35,743 nucleotides of DNA. It comes from Terriglobia bacterium (GTDB lineage Bacteria > Acidobacteriota > Terriglobia > UBA7540). The notes under the pieces are model-generated. The model was not told where the DNA came from. It ran no database searches and was given only the letters and a program-made list of their open reading frames with translations. Location: positions 1-35,743 of the forward strand of contig JASHON010000103.1 of NCBI GenBank assembly GCA_030041095.1, written 5' to 3'. Numbering within the stretch: the stretch's first letter is position 1; each line of letters begins with the position of its first letter. Made by a program: the position numbers and the translations under genes. Below, in pieces: positions 18,420 through 25,392 of the stretch.

Positions 18420-19238
18420 ATGCGCACGCGAAGTCTTATCGAACGAACGGCGGAAAGATTGGTTGCAGCCATGGAGCACGCGTTCTTCGCGGAAGAGTTG
18501 GCGCGTGCGGACGGGCTATTGCAACGAATGGACGCGAGAGTGAAGACTGCCGGCATGCTTTCGCTGGTGATTGCAGTCGCTGTAACTCACCGGCTTTGGG
18601 TGATTTTTCTACTCTGGTGTGTGGCTGTGGCGCTGGCGGTTGCGTCCCGCGTACCTTGGAAGTTGTTGGCCAGGCGCGTCTGGATCGCAGTTCTGGGATT
18701 CACCGGACTCATTGCTTTGCCCGCGCCGTTTCTGACGCCGGGCCGGCAGGTAGCCCGGCTTCCCATCCTGCATTGGAGCGTTACGGCGCAGGGCCTCACA
18801 GCCGCTTCATTTTTGATCGGTCGCGTTGAAGCTGCTGCGACTCTGGCGGTGCTGCTCGTTCTATCAACACCATGGAGCCACGTTCTGAAAGCGCTGCGCG
18901 CTCTGAGCGTGCCGGCCGTCGTAATTGTAATACTCGGAACAACCGTCCGCTACATCTTCCTTCTGCTTCGCACCGCGCATGAAATGTTCGAATCACGGCG
19001 GAGCCGAATGGTGGGGGAACTCGATGGGCCGGAACGCCGGAGAATGGTGGCTGCGTCCGGCGGTGTTCTCATTTCGAAAAGCTTTCATCTGAGCTCAGAG
19101 GTTTACGAGGCGATGCAATCTCGGGGGTTCAGAGGCGATGTATTCCTGGTAGACGATTTTCGAGCAAACGGGATCGATTGGATCGCCCTTGCTTTTTTCC
19201 TATCGCTGGCCGTTACCGCAATCTGGGTGGGACGATGA
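18420..19238 (+). CDS. cbiQ: Energy-coupling factor transporter transmembrane (T) component CbiQ
   Basis: The 272-residue membrane protein has the CbiQ layout: an N-terminal amphipathic part with LLQRMDARVKTAGMLSLVIAV (the usual 'DPR-K' region), four to five membrane helices, and the cytoplasmic coupling segment with the charged pair of helices ending in the T-component signature AMQSRGFRG. ESRRSR upstream of this is the first Arg-rich coupling motif. It couples ATP hydrolysis by CbiO to metal passage through CbiM. The start is uncertain: ATG at 18420 gives an N-terminal extension, and ATG at 18471 (MEHAFFAEELARADG) is the more usual beginning. Neither has a strong ribosome site. Its stop codon overlaps the cbiO start as ATGA. 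Confidence 0.92.
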   Translation: MRTRSLIERTAERLVAAMEHAFFAEELARADGLLQRMDARVKTAGMLSLVIAVAVTHRLWVIFLLWCVAVALAVASRVPWKLLARRVWIAVLGFTGLIALPAPFLTPGRQVARLPILHWSVTAQGLTAASFLIGRVEAAATLAVLLVLSTPWSHVLKALRALSVPAVVIVILGTTVRYIFLLLRTAHEMFESRRSRMVGELDGPERRRMVAASGGVLISKSFHLSSEVYEAMQSRGFRGDVFLVDDFRANGIDWIALAFFLSLAVTAIWVGR

Positions 19239-20065
19239 ATCCGGTTGACACCATGCTGGAAACGGCTGTTCCTGTTTTCGACATCGTTAAGGTCAGCTAT
19301 CGCTACCACCACGTCACGGCGCTCGATGGCTTAACCCTGAAGATCCAGCCAGGAATACGTTACGCGGTGCTGGGCGCCAATGGCTCCGGCAAGTCAACAC
19401 TATTGCGCATTCTGGATGGCCTCTGCTCTCCGGATCGCGGCAACATCACGTTTTCCGGCCAGCCGCTCACTTCGGAGCGGCTGGAAGACGACGGCTTCGC
19501 CTTTGAATTCCGGCGCAAAGTCGGGCTGGTGTTTCAGAATCCCGACGTTCAGCTTTTCTCGGCTTCGGTGTTTGACGAAATCGCCTTCGGCCCGTTGCAG
19601 CTTCGCTGGCCGCGGCCGCGGATTCTCGAGCGGGTTGCCGAAACGCTGGAAATGATGGAGCTGGCTCACCTCAAGGACCGCTCGCCACACGAGCTCTCGA
19701 GCGGCGAAAAGAAACGCGTGGCCCTCGCTTCCGTGCTCGTCCTCAATCCCGAAGTGTTGCTGCTGGACGAGCCCACGGCCGGTCTCGATCCTAAAAGTGA
19801 GAGCCGGATGATTGATTTCCTGGTCACCTGGAAAGGCAGCGGAAAAACGATTGTCACAGCCACTCACGATATGGATATTGTGGAAGACGTTGCGGATCGC
19901 TGCGTTGTCCTGGAAAATGGCCACGTGGCCGCTGAAGGCTCGCCTTCTGCGATGCTGGCGGATACAGTTCTGCTTGAGCGCGTGCGAATGCTCCATTGCC
20001 ATCGCCACGTCCATCCCTCAGGCGAAGTCCACTCGCACCCACACCTTCATCGCCATCAGCATTGA
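19235..20065 (+). CDS. cbiO: Cobalt/nickel ECF transporter ATPase CbiO with histidine-rich C-terminus
   Basis: The 276-residue ABC ATPase starts at the ATG overlapping the cbiQ stop, indicating translational coupling. It carries Walker A GANGSGKST (47-55), Q-loop VFQNPDVQLFSASVFDEIAFGP, which is diagnostic for ECF ATPases, the signature LSSGEKKRVA, Walker B VLLLDEPTAGLD and the switch histidine in ATHDMDIV. It powers metal uptake with CbiM and CbiQ at the inner membrane. The last 23 residues contain ten histidines in HxH spacing, plus one Cys, a likely metal-binding tail that could store, sense or chaperone cobalt or nickel. Such tails occur in some metal transport ATPases; a regulatory role is inference. 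Confidence 0.95.
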   Translation: MNPVDTMLETAVPVFDIVKVSYRYHHVTALDGLTLKIQPGIRYAVLGANGSGKSTLLRILDGLCSPDRGNITFSGQPLTSERLEDDGFAFEFRRKVGLVFQNPDVQLFSASVFDEIAFGPLQLRWPRPRILERVAETLEMMELAHLKDRSPHELSSGEKKRVALASVLVLNPEVLLLDEPTAGLDPKSESRMIDFLVTWKGSGKTIVTATHDMDIVEDVADRCVVLENGHVAAEGSPSAMLADTVLLERVRMLHCHRHVHPSGEVHSHPHLHRHQH

Positions 20066-20078
20066 CGGTCTCCTGGCT

Positions 20079-20153
20079 TGGTAGCGCTACCGGGAATCGA
20101 ACCCGGGTTTTGAGATTGAGAATCTCACGTCCTAACCCCTAGACGATAGCGCC
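20079..20153 (-). tRNA. tRNA-Glu (anticodon CUC)
   Basis: Read on the minus strand the 75 bases fold as a complete cloverleaf. The acceptor is GGCGCTA pairing with TAGCGCT, with a G-U pair at position 1:72, discriminator A and an encoded CCA. The D arm is GTCTAGGGGTTAGGAC, typical of tRNA-Glu, the anticodon stem is TGAGA/TCTCA with loop TTCTCAA giving anticodon CUC, and the T arm is CCGGG-TTCGATT-CCCGG. It reads GAG glutamate codons. The G1-U72 pair is slightly unusual, since a G-C pair is typical. Encoded CCA means no strict need for nucleotidyltransferase addition. Confidence 0.95.
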
Positions 20154-20534
20154 GGATTTGGAAGGAGCGACAAACGACGGCAGGATTCAAGATTACTATT
20201 TCTGGCGGTAATCGGGCAAGAAGGTGTTCGAGCCTTCGTTCTCCCTGGTCTGTTGCTTGGCAGCCATGGCCGAAGGTTTCTTCCCGGTCGCGGGCCAGAC
20301 GCCGCTGGCAGAGCGACAGGATACTCTCCTGCAGGTGCCAGGCAGTTTCTCATCTGAGGGAAAGCCCCACTGTCAACTGACTTCCGAAGAGAGCTTAGCC
20401 CACCGTGAATACGTTGTTCAGAGGAAGCCAGAAGTACCCGGGCTTTGAGTGACTTGAAGCGCGGAACAAAATCATCCTGTTGCTCGGGAACGGCCTTTGC
20501 AAAACCGCAGCCTTGAAGTGTAAGATCGCAGTTT
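20154..20534. other. Gap between tRNA-Glu and mqnE
   Basis: About 380 bases without a gene I can recognise. Open frames on either strand lack family features and are Pro/Ser/Arg-rich as in non-coding GC-rich DNA. The segment must hold promoters for the leftward tRNA and the rightward mqnE, but I see no convincing -35/-10 pair. Confidence 0.4.
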
Positions 20535-21680
20535 ATGACGTTGCGGCCGCCCAATTTTCATATTGAAGATCCTGCCCTCATGCCCATCGCCGAAAAGGTG
20601 GCGGCGAATGAACGCCTGACGTTCGAAGATGGCGTCTCGCTCTATCGATCGAACGATTTACTCGCGGTCGGCTACCTCGCGCATGACGTTCGTGAAAAAC
20701 TGCACGGAAATCGGACGTATTTCAACGTCAACCGCCATATCAATCCCACAAACGTGTGTGTTGCAAGCTGCCGGCTGTGCGCCTTTGGGCGAAAAGCTGA
20801 GGCCGAAGGCGCTTACACGATGGCCCTGGAGGAGGCATTCCGAACGGCGGGCCAGGGTTGGAGCGAGGCTGTTACAGAATTTCACATCGTCGGTGGACTT
20901 CATCCTGACCTGCCGTTTTCCTATTATGTCGATTTGGTGCGCGGGCTCAGGGAGCGTTTTCCGACCGTGCATCTTAAGGCCTTTACGGCAGTTGAGATTG
21001 CCTATTATTCTCAAATCTCGCGCTTGAGTTATCGTGAAGTGCTGGAAGCTCTCAAGGAAGCTGGGCTCGGATCGATTTCCGGCGGAGGCGCAGAGATTTT
21101 TGCCCCCGCAACGCGGCGCAGGATTTGCGACCACAAAATCGGAGCGCATGCCTGGCTGCGCGTGCACCGGACGGCTCACGAGCTGGGTCTGCATTCCACG
21201 GCGACCATGCTTTACGGCCACGTTGAAACCGACGAAGACCGCGTGGACCATCTGCTGCAGCTCCGCGGTCTGCAGGACCAAACGCACGGTTTTATGACGT
21301 TCATTCCTCTCAAATTTCATCCCGCCAATACGGAGCTTGGCAAGGAAATTGAATACCGGGAAACTACAGGCTTTGACGATTTGAAGGCCATTGCCGTGGC
21401 TCGCCTGCTCCTCGATAACTTTCCTCATATCAAGGCGTATTGGATCATGATGACGCCGCGAGTGGCGCAAGTGGCATTGCGCTTTGGAGCGGATGATCTT
21501 GACGGCACCGTGGTTGAGGAGAAGATTTATCATGACGCCGGAGCCGCTACGCCGCTGGGATTGACCCGGCCGCAACTCGTGCGGCTCATCCGGGAAGCCG
21601 GCCTCGAGCCCGTCGAGCGCGATACGCTCTATCGCCCCGTCCAGCGAACACCACATTCCGCGACCGTCCAAGTTGGGTAA
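20535..21680 (+). CDS. mqnE: Aminofutalosine synthase
   Basis: This radical SAM enzyme joins SAM-derived adenosyl radical chemistry with 3-(1-carboxyvinyloxy)benzoate to give aminofutalosine, an early step of the futalosine menaquinone pathway. The 381-residue protein has the CxxxCxxC cluster site at Cys75, Cys79 and Cys82 in HINPTNVCVASCRLCAFGR, which is the MqnE form. Also typical are FHIVGGLHPDLPFSYYVDL, LKAFTAVEI, GLGSISGGGAEIF, and the region KAYWIMMTPRVAQVALRFGADDLDGTVVEEKI near the C-terminus. MqnC is a related radical SAM enzyme; the SGGGAEIF context and overall length favour MqnE. No other menaquinone genes lie in the window. It implies respiration with menaquinone made by the alternative pathway. 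Confidence 0.94.
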   Translation: MTLRPPNFHIEDPALMPIAEKVAANERLTFEDGVSLYRSNDLLAVGYLAHDVREKLHGNRTYFNVNRHINPTNVCVASCRLCAFGRKAEAEGAYTMALEEAFRTAGQGWSEAVTEFHIVGGLHPDLPFSYYVDLVRGLRERFPTVHLKAFTAVEIAYYSQISRLSYREVLEALKEAGLGSISGGGAEIFAPATRRRICDHKIGAHAWLRVHRTAHELGLHSTATMLYGHVETDEDRVDHLLQLRGLQDQTHGFMTFIPLKFHPANTELGKEIEYRETTGFDDLKAIAVARLLLDNFPHIKAYWIMMTPRVAQVALRFGADDLDGTVVEEKIYHDAGAATPLGLTRPQLVRLIREAGLEPVERDTLYRPVQRTPHSATVQVG

Positions 21681-21706
21681 CGCTGCTTGCGTCTGCCGTC
21701 CGCGAA

Positions 21707-22894
21707 TTATTGCCGCATCGCCACAACCTTCCTGCAAATGCGGATGAGGCGTGCGTGCGGGATCTCTTGGCCGGCGCCCAGCATGACGATCTCACCCACG
21801 CGAAAGCTGCTGTAATACCAACGCGCCAGAAGGCTCAGATGCTCCGAAGGCGGCAGCGGCCGTGGTGGGTTGATGGCTGTCTTGGCCGCGAGAGGCACGG
21901 GTAGGGGTTGGACTGCACCCTTGCAAGGGTCTGAAGCGCCGCCAAGTGGCGCAAGCAGTTGCTGAATTTGCTGGTCCAGCGGTACAGGATTCGAGACGTT
22001 CTCTTCCAGGCCTAAAATGGCCGGCCCGTAAAGCCGGCCGGCGTTGACCAGAAAAAACGCGATACTTTTCTCCTGCGCGCCGGGTAAGACGAGGACGGCA
22101 TTCAAGCTCGAGATTTCCCGAACCAAGGCCGGGCGCTCCCGAATGACGTCATTTGCTTTTTCGAGCCGGCGATGCGCCTGCGCTGCCTGCTCGAATTCGA
22201 GCTGCGCTGAGGCGCATTCCCGGTCCGCCTCAAGCTCCCGGATTAAGGAGGAGCCTTCCGAATCGAGGAAGGCGACCACGCGCTTCAATTCCTGCTGATA
22301 CTCTTCATCCGTGCATCCCTCGAAGCATGGCGCGAGACACATCTTCATTTGTGAGTACATGCAGCCGGGATGGGACGGATGGGGATTGAGGTCGGGTGTG
22401 CAGCGGCGGATTTTATAAAGATCGAGGAAGTCCGCTGTAAAGCGTTCGGCCGCCGAGGCAGAAGGGAAGGGGCCGTAATAGAGCGAGCCGTCATCTGCCA
22501 GACGGCTTGTCGGGTAACAGCGGGGGAAGCGGTTTTTGAGCTTGATCTTCACTAGAGCCGGAGGCCGCAAGCGGAGCCGCCGGCGAAGCTGTCGCGGATA
22601 ATAGCGCCGGTTAAGCTGATACATCAACCACTGTGTCTCGAATGCGGAGCCGGTGGGCTGAAATTCGATGCGCTGGGCGAAGGAGCGCAAATTCAGACGC
22701 CGGGAGCGCTCTGCCGGCGCTTGGAGCAAGCGCGCGAGCCGATGGCGCAAGTTGCGTGTGGCGCTGAGATAAGGTTGCTCTTGGGCCACCGGCTCGCGCT
22801 CGGCGAACAAGGCAAATACGGCGGGGCATGGGGGGAATGGCTCAAAGTCCGTCTCCTTGCCGGCATCGAATGGAAGTGAGAATTGCAACGCCAT
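21707..22894 (-). CDS. UvrC-like protein lacking the RNase H endonuclease half
   Basis: About 395 residues from the ATG at 22894, chosen because the region upstream contains a hairpin repeat and does not look coding, although the frame continues to 23143. Residues ~10-60 align with a GIY-YIG domain but are degenerate: PAVFALF replaces the GVY segment and PYLSATRNLRHRLARLL replaces YVGKAKNLRKRL; an Arg and a Tyr are retained. Then comes FETQWLMYQLNRRYYPR with the conserved glutamate, the UvrC central region RFPRCYPTSRLADDGSLYYGPFPSA, the cysteine cluster HPGCMYSQMKMCLAPCFEGC, and a UVR-like helical segment (ASAQLEFEQAAQAHRRLEKANDVI). The C-terminal RNase H-like and helix-hairpin-helix domains of UvrC are missing. 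It resembles a Cho- or DinG-exonuclease-associated-type nuclease; activity is unknown. Confidence 0.85.
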   Translation of the reverse strand: MALQFSLPFDAGKETDFEPFPPCPAVFALFAEREPVAQEQPYLSATRNLRHRLARLLQAPAERSRRLNLRSFAQRIEFQPTGSAFETQWLMYQLNRRYYPRQLRRRLRLRPPALVKIKLKNRFPRCYPTSRLADDGSLYYGPFPSASAAERFTADFLDLYKIRRCTPDLNPHPSHPGCMYSQMKMCLAPCFEGCTDEEYQQELKRVVAFLDSEGSSLIRELEADRECASAQLEFEQAAQAHRRLEKANDVIRERPALVREISSLNAVLVLPGAQEKSIAFFLVNAGRLYGPAILGLEENVSNPVPLDQQIQQLLAPLGGASDPCKGAVQPLPVPLAAKTAINPPRPLPPSEHLSLLARWYYSSFRVGEIVMLGAGQEIPHARLIRICRKVVAMRQ

Positions 22895-22920
22895 CTCAAC
22901 CAGACTAGCACTACTGAAAG

Positions 22921-22945
22921 TAGAGCCGGCATCTTGCCGGCAATC
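22921..22945. repeat. GCCGGC-atctt-GCCGGC hairpin repeat upstream of the UvrC-like start
   Basis: A 6-base perfect inverted repeat (22925-22930 and 22936-22941) flanks a five-base loop. It sits just upstream of the chosen start of the UvrC-like gene. Copies of this kind of short GC hairpin are, to my recollection, scattered between genes of some acidobacteria and planctomycetes; that needs a genome search. It supports the view that the longer N-terminal reading frame is not translated. Confidence 0.45.
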
Positions 22946-23184
22946 GCCGTTCTCCGGAGTTTCTACATTTCCCAAGTCGGCAGGCGCCACCGGCGCATTG
23001 CAAAGACAGCGAAAGCCGCGGCTGCGTCGAAATCGCATGCGCAGCCATTGATCCCGAGGTCCTGAGGTCCAAGCCGGCGCCGACGACGCTTGGTCAGATG
23101 GGCCAACCGGCATATGATGAAAGACGTTGTCACTCGCGGCCATGATATGGGTATCGATGGCGGAGAGGTTTGCGAGGATTCTGA

Positions 23185-24591
23185 ATGAGCACAGACTTTC
23201 TCAAGTGGCTGGACGAACAGCAGGGCAGGACATATGAGCTGCACGCACGGCACATCAACCCGATTTTCGTCAAAATGCTGCAGACCATCGGCTTCGACAA
23301 GCAATTTGTGAGGGGACAAGGGTGTTATCTCTACGACGCTGGCGGCAATCGCTACCTGGATATGCTGACGGGCTGGGGCGTTTTTGCTTTGGGTAGAAAC
23401 CATCCGAAAGTGCGATCGGTGCTCGAAGCGGTGTTATCGCGCGAGCTGCCCAACCTGGTTCGTATGGACTGCTCATTACTCGCCGGGCTGGTTGCCGAAA
23501 AGCTCACGAGCCGTACGGCGCCCCACAAGGGCCAATCTCTAACCCGCGTATTTTTTTGCAACTCAGGCGCCGAAAGCGTTGAGGCTGCGATCAAATTCGC
23601 GCGTTGCTTCACGGCAAAGCAGCGGATTCTCTACTGCGATCATGCCTTTCACGGCCTTACAGTGGGATCGCTCTCGCTGAATGGCGCCGGATTCTTTCGC
23701 GAGCGCTTCGGCGACCTGATGCCCTGGACCGAGTCGGTCCCGTTCAATGACCTCGCCGCGCTTGAGCGGGCACTGGCCCGAAAGGACGTTGCCGCCTTCT
23801 TTGTTGAGACCGTCCAGGGGAAGAGCTGCGACGTCGCATGCGATGGATATCTCGAAGAAGCACAGAAATTGTGTCGCAGGGCAGGGGCTTTGCTGGTTGC
23901 AGATGAGGTTCAGTGTGGGATAGGCCGAACCGGGCGATGGTTCGCTTATCAGCACTGGCCCAATGTTGAGCCTGATATCGTCTGCGTCGCCAAGGCGCTG
24001 TCCGGAGGCTACGTACCCGTGGGCGCCGTTGTTACCACTCCCGGGATCATGGACGCCGTTTTCAATACGATGGAGCGCTGCGTCATCCACTCGAACACTT
24101 TTGGCCAGAACGACCTCGCCATGGCCGCGGCGCTGGCCACTCTAACGGTCATGGAAGAGGATGGCATTGTGGAGAACGCTGAGACCCTTGGAACGTACGC
24201 GATCCGGCAATTAGAAAACATCACGCGCGATTGCCCGTTTGCCGGTGAGGTGAGGGGCAAGGGGCTGATGTTCGGTATCGACTTCAAGCGGCCGGAGAAT
24301 TCCCTCAAACTCCAGGCGGCATGGGATGCGCTGCACGCGCTGAACTTCGCGATTTTCGGGCAGATGGTTATCGTGCCTCTCATGCAGGAGCACCGCATCC
24401 TCGCACAGGTTGCCGGGTATCATACAGAAGTAATCAAATTTCTCCCACCCCTCAACATTACGAAGCAGGACCTTGACTGGTTTCTTTCGGCAATGCAGCA
24501 AGTGCTCCAGAATACTCTTCGTGTTCCAGGCGCTGCCTGGGATACGGTGATGAGCCTTGCCAAAGGGGCCAGCCGGGCATACCTGCGCTGA
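23185..24591 (+). CDS. Class III aminotransferase (acetylornithine/ornithine-type fold), PLP-dependent
   Basis: The 468-residue enzyme starts at ATG behind GAGGAT. Family hallmarks are VRGQGCYLYDAGGNRYLDMLTGWGVFALGRNHP, the cofactor-binding CNSGAESVEAAIKFAR and DHAFHGLTVGSLS, the aspartate in LLVADEVQCGIGRTG, and the Schiff-base Lys270 in VAKALSGGYVPVGA. It moves an amino group between an omega-amine or amino acid and a keto acid in the cytosol. The N-terminal block (DFLKWLDEQQGRTYELHARHINP) and the preserved length suggest a specific subgroup of unknown substrate, not argD itself. It is read away from the UvrC-like gene; 290 bases separate the two starts. Confidence 0.88.
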   Translation: MSTDFLKWLDEQQGRTYELHARHINPIFVKMLQTIGFDKQFVRGQGCYLYDAGGNRYLDMLTGWGVFALGRNHPKVRSVLEAVLSRELPNLVRMDCSLLAGLVAEKLTSRTAPHKGQSLTRVFFCNSGAESVEAAIKFARCFTAKQRILYCDHAFHGLTVGSLSLNGAGFFRERFGDLMPWTESVPFNDLAALERALARKDVAAFFVETVQGKSCDVACDGYLEEAQKLCRRAGALLVADEVQCGIGRTGRWFAYQHWPNVEPDIVCVAKALSGGYVPVGAVVTTPGIMDAVFNTMERCVIHSNTFGQNDLAMAAALATLTVMEEDGIVENAETLGTYAIRQLENITRDCPFAGEVRGKGLMFGIDFKRPENSLKLQAAWDALHALNFAIFGQMVIVPLMQEHRILAQVAGYHTEVIKFLPPLNITKQDLDWFLSAMQQVLQNTLRVPGAAWDTVMSLAKGASRAYLR

Positions 24592-24598
24592 TCTGGAA

Positions 24599-24635
24599 GC
24601 TGCTTCCGGGCGCAGAGCTCCGCCCGGCACGCAGC
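24599..24635 (+). terminator. Hairpin after the aminotransferase gene, possible terminator
   Basis: The bases form an inner stem CCGGGCG/CGCCCGG with a short loop and an outer GCTGC/GCAGC stem, beginning eight bases after the stop codon. There is no T-run after it, so it may act in 3'-end stabilisation or with Rho instead of as an intrinsic terminator. Confidence 0.4.
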
Positions 24636-25053
24636 AAAGACACACTAATCATAATTTCTCGACCTGAGACCCTCTCTGCGAACGCGGCTCCTCCCTCAGT
24701 TCCGAGTCTCGCGTGACCCGTAGGTCGCAGCGGCTCAGGTTCTCGATAAACGCGAATCTGAACCTGATCAATTTACTCAAAAAGCATGGCTTACGGAAGC
24801 TCAAAATGGCCAACCTGAGCAACTTAGTTTAAGACAAAGGATCGCGTTTGGTACCGAAATATCTTTTTGAAAAAAGGAAGATTAACGGCATCTAATGTAT
24901 GGTGAACCCGAATAGGCTGACAAGTTAATGAAAAAAAACAACTTAACACTATAGCGCCTGATAATTAACTGAAAATAAATGAGATATCGTGATTTATACC
25001 GTGTCTTCCGGCCATTGAACAAATAGGCTTTAGGATGCCATCAGCCAATGCCT

Positions 25054-25142
25054 GGGTGGGGCACACATGGGGCCGCCTGTTGCCATGTGTGCGATCCTGA
25101 AGGCTCGCATACATCGCAAAGTGCGCGATGTATGCGCCACCC
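25054..25142. repeat. Two adjacent perfect hairpins enclosed by an outer stem (three-way junction)
   Basis: Hairpin one has 10-base perfect arms (25061-25070 and 25083-25092, GCACACATGG/CCATGTGTGC) with a 12-base loop. Hairpin two has 12-base perfect arms (25106-25117 and 25125-25136, CGCATACATCGC/GCGATGTATGCG) with a 7-base loop. A 6-base outer pairing GGGTGG (25054-25059) with CCACCC (25137-25142) would close both. The pattern is compatible with a structured RNA or a small non-autonomous repeat element. It is not near any recognised transposase. Confidence 0.6.
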
Positions 25143-25392
25143 GCGATGCAACCAACCACCGTCTGCAAACCACTGATTAATTACCACTTGCACTTGTCGC
25201 CCAGGTGGCGCAGAAACTTGCTGAATCACGATGCGGGCATAGGCGGCCATTGGGAGAGCGGGTGGCGCCGCTTTGTCGAAGCGTCAAGCAAACAGTAAAG
25301 CCCGGCGGATGTTATTATATTAACGTAGGGCTCTGTCTGCTCAATTCAGGCTCAGCTAGGCGCAGGGAAGGCTCGAATACCGGCCTCTGTGC

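Larger units (their letters stand above)
24592..25392. other. 800-base gene-free region upstream of metH
   Basis: No gene is supportable here. Three parts can be told apart: a GC-rich hairpin just after the aminotransferase stop, a visibly A/T-richer stretch (~24760-25010) with several runs of A, and a GC-rich stretch containing two adjacent perfect hairpins (25054-25142). The last ~130 bases lead into metH. I looked for SAM, SAH and cobalamin riboswitch motifs, which would suit metH, and found none convincing. Confidence 0.5.

Noticed and set aside
20658-21737. 359-residue open frame on the minus strand
   Set aside because: It lies entirely antisense to mqnE, whose motifs are clear, and its product has no recognisable features; it is a GC-rich shadow.
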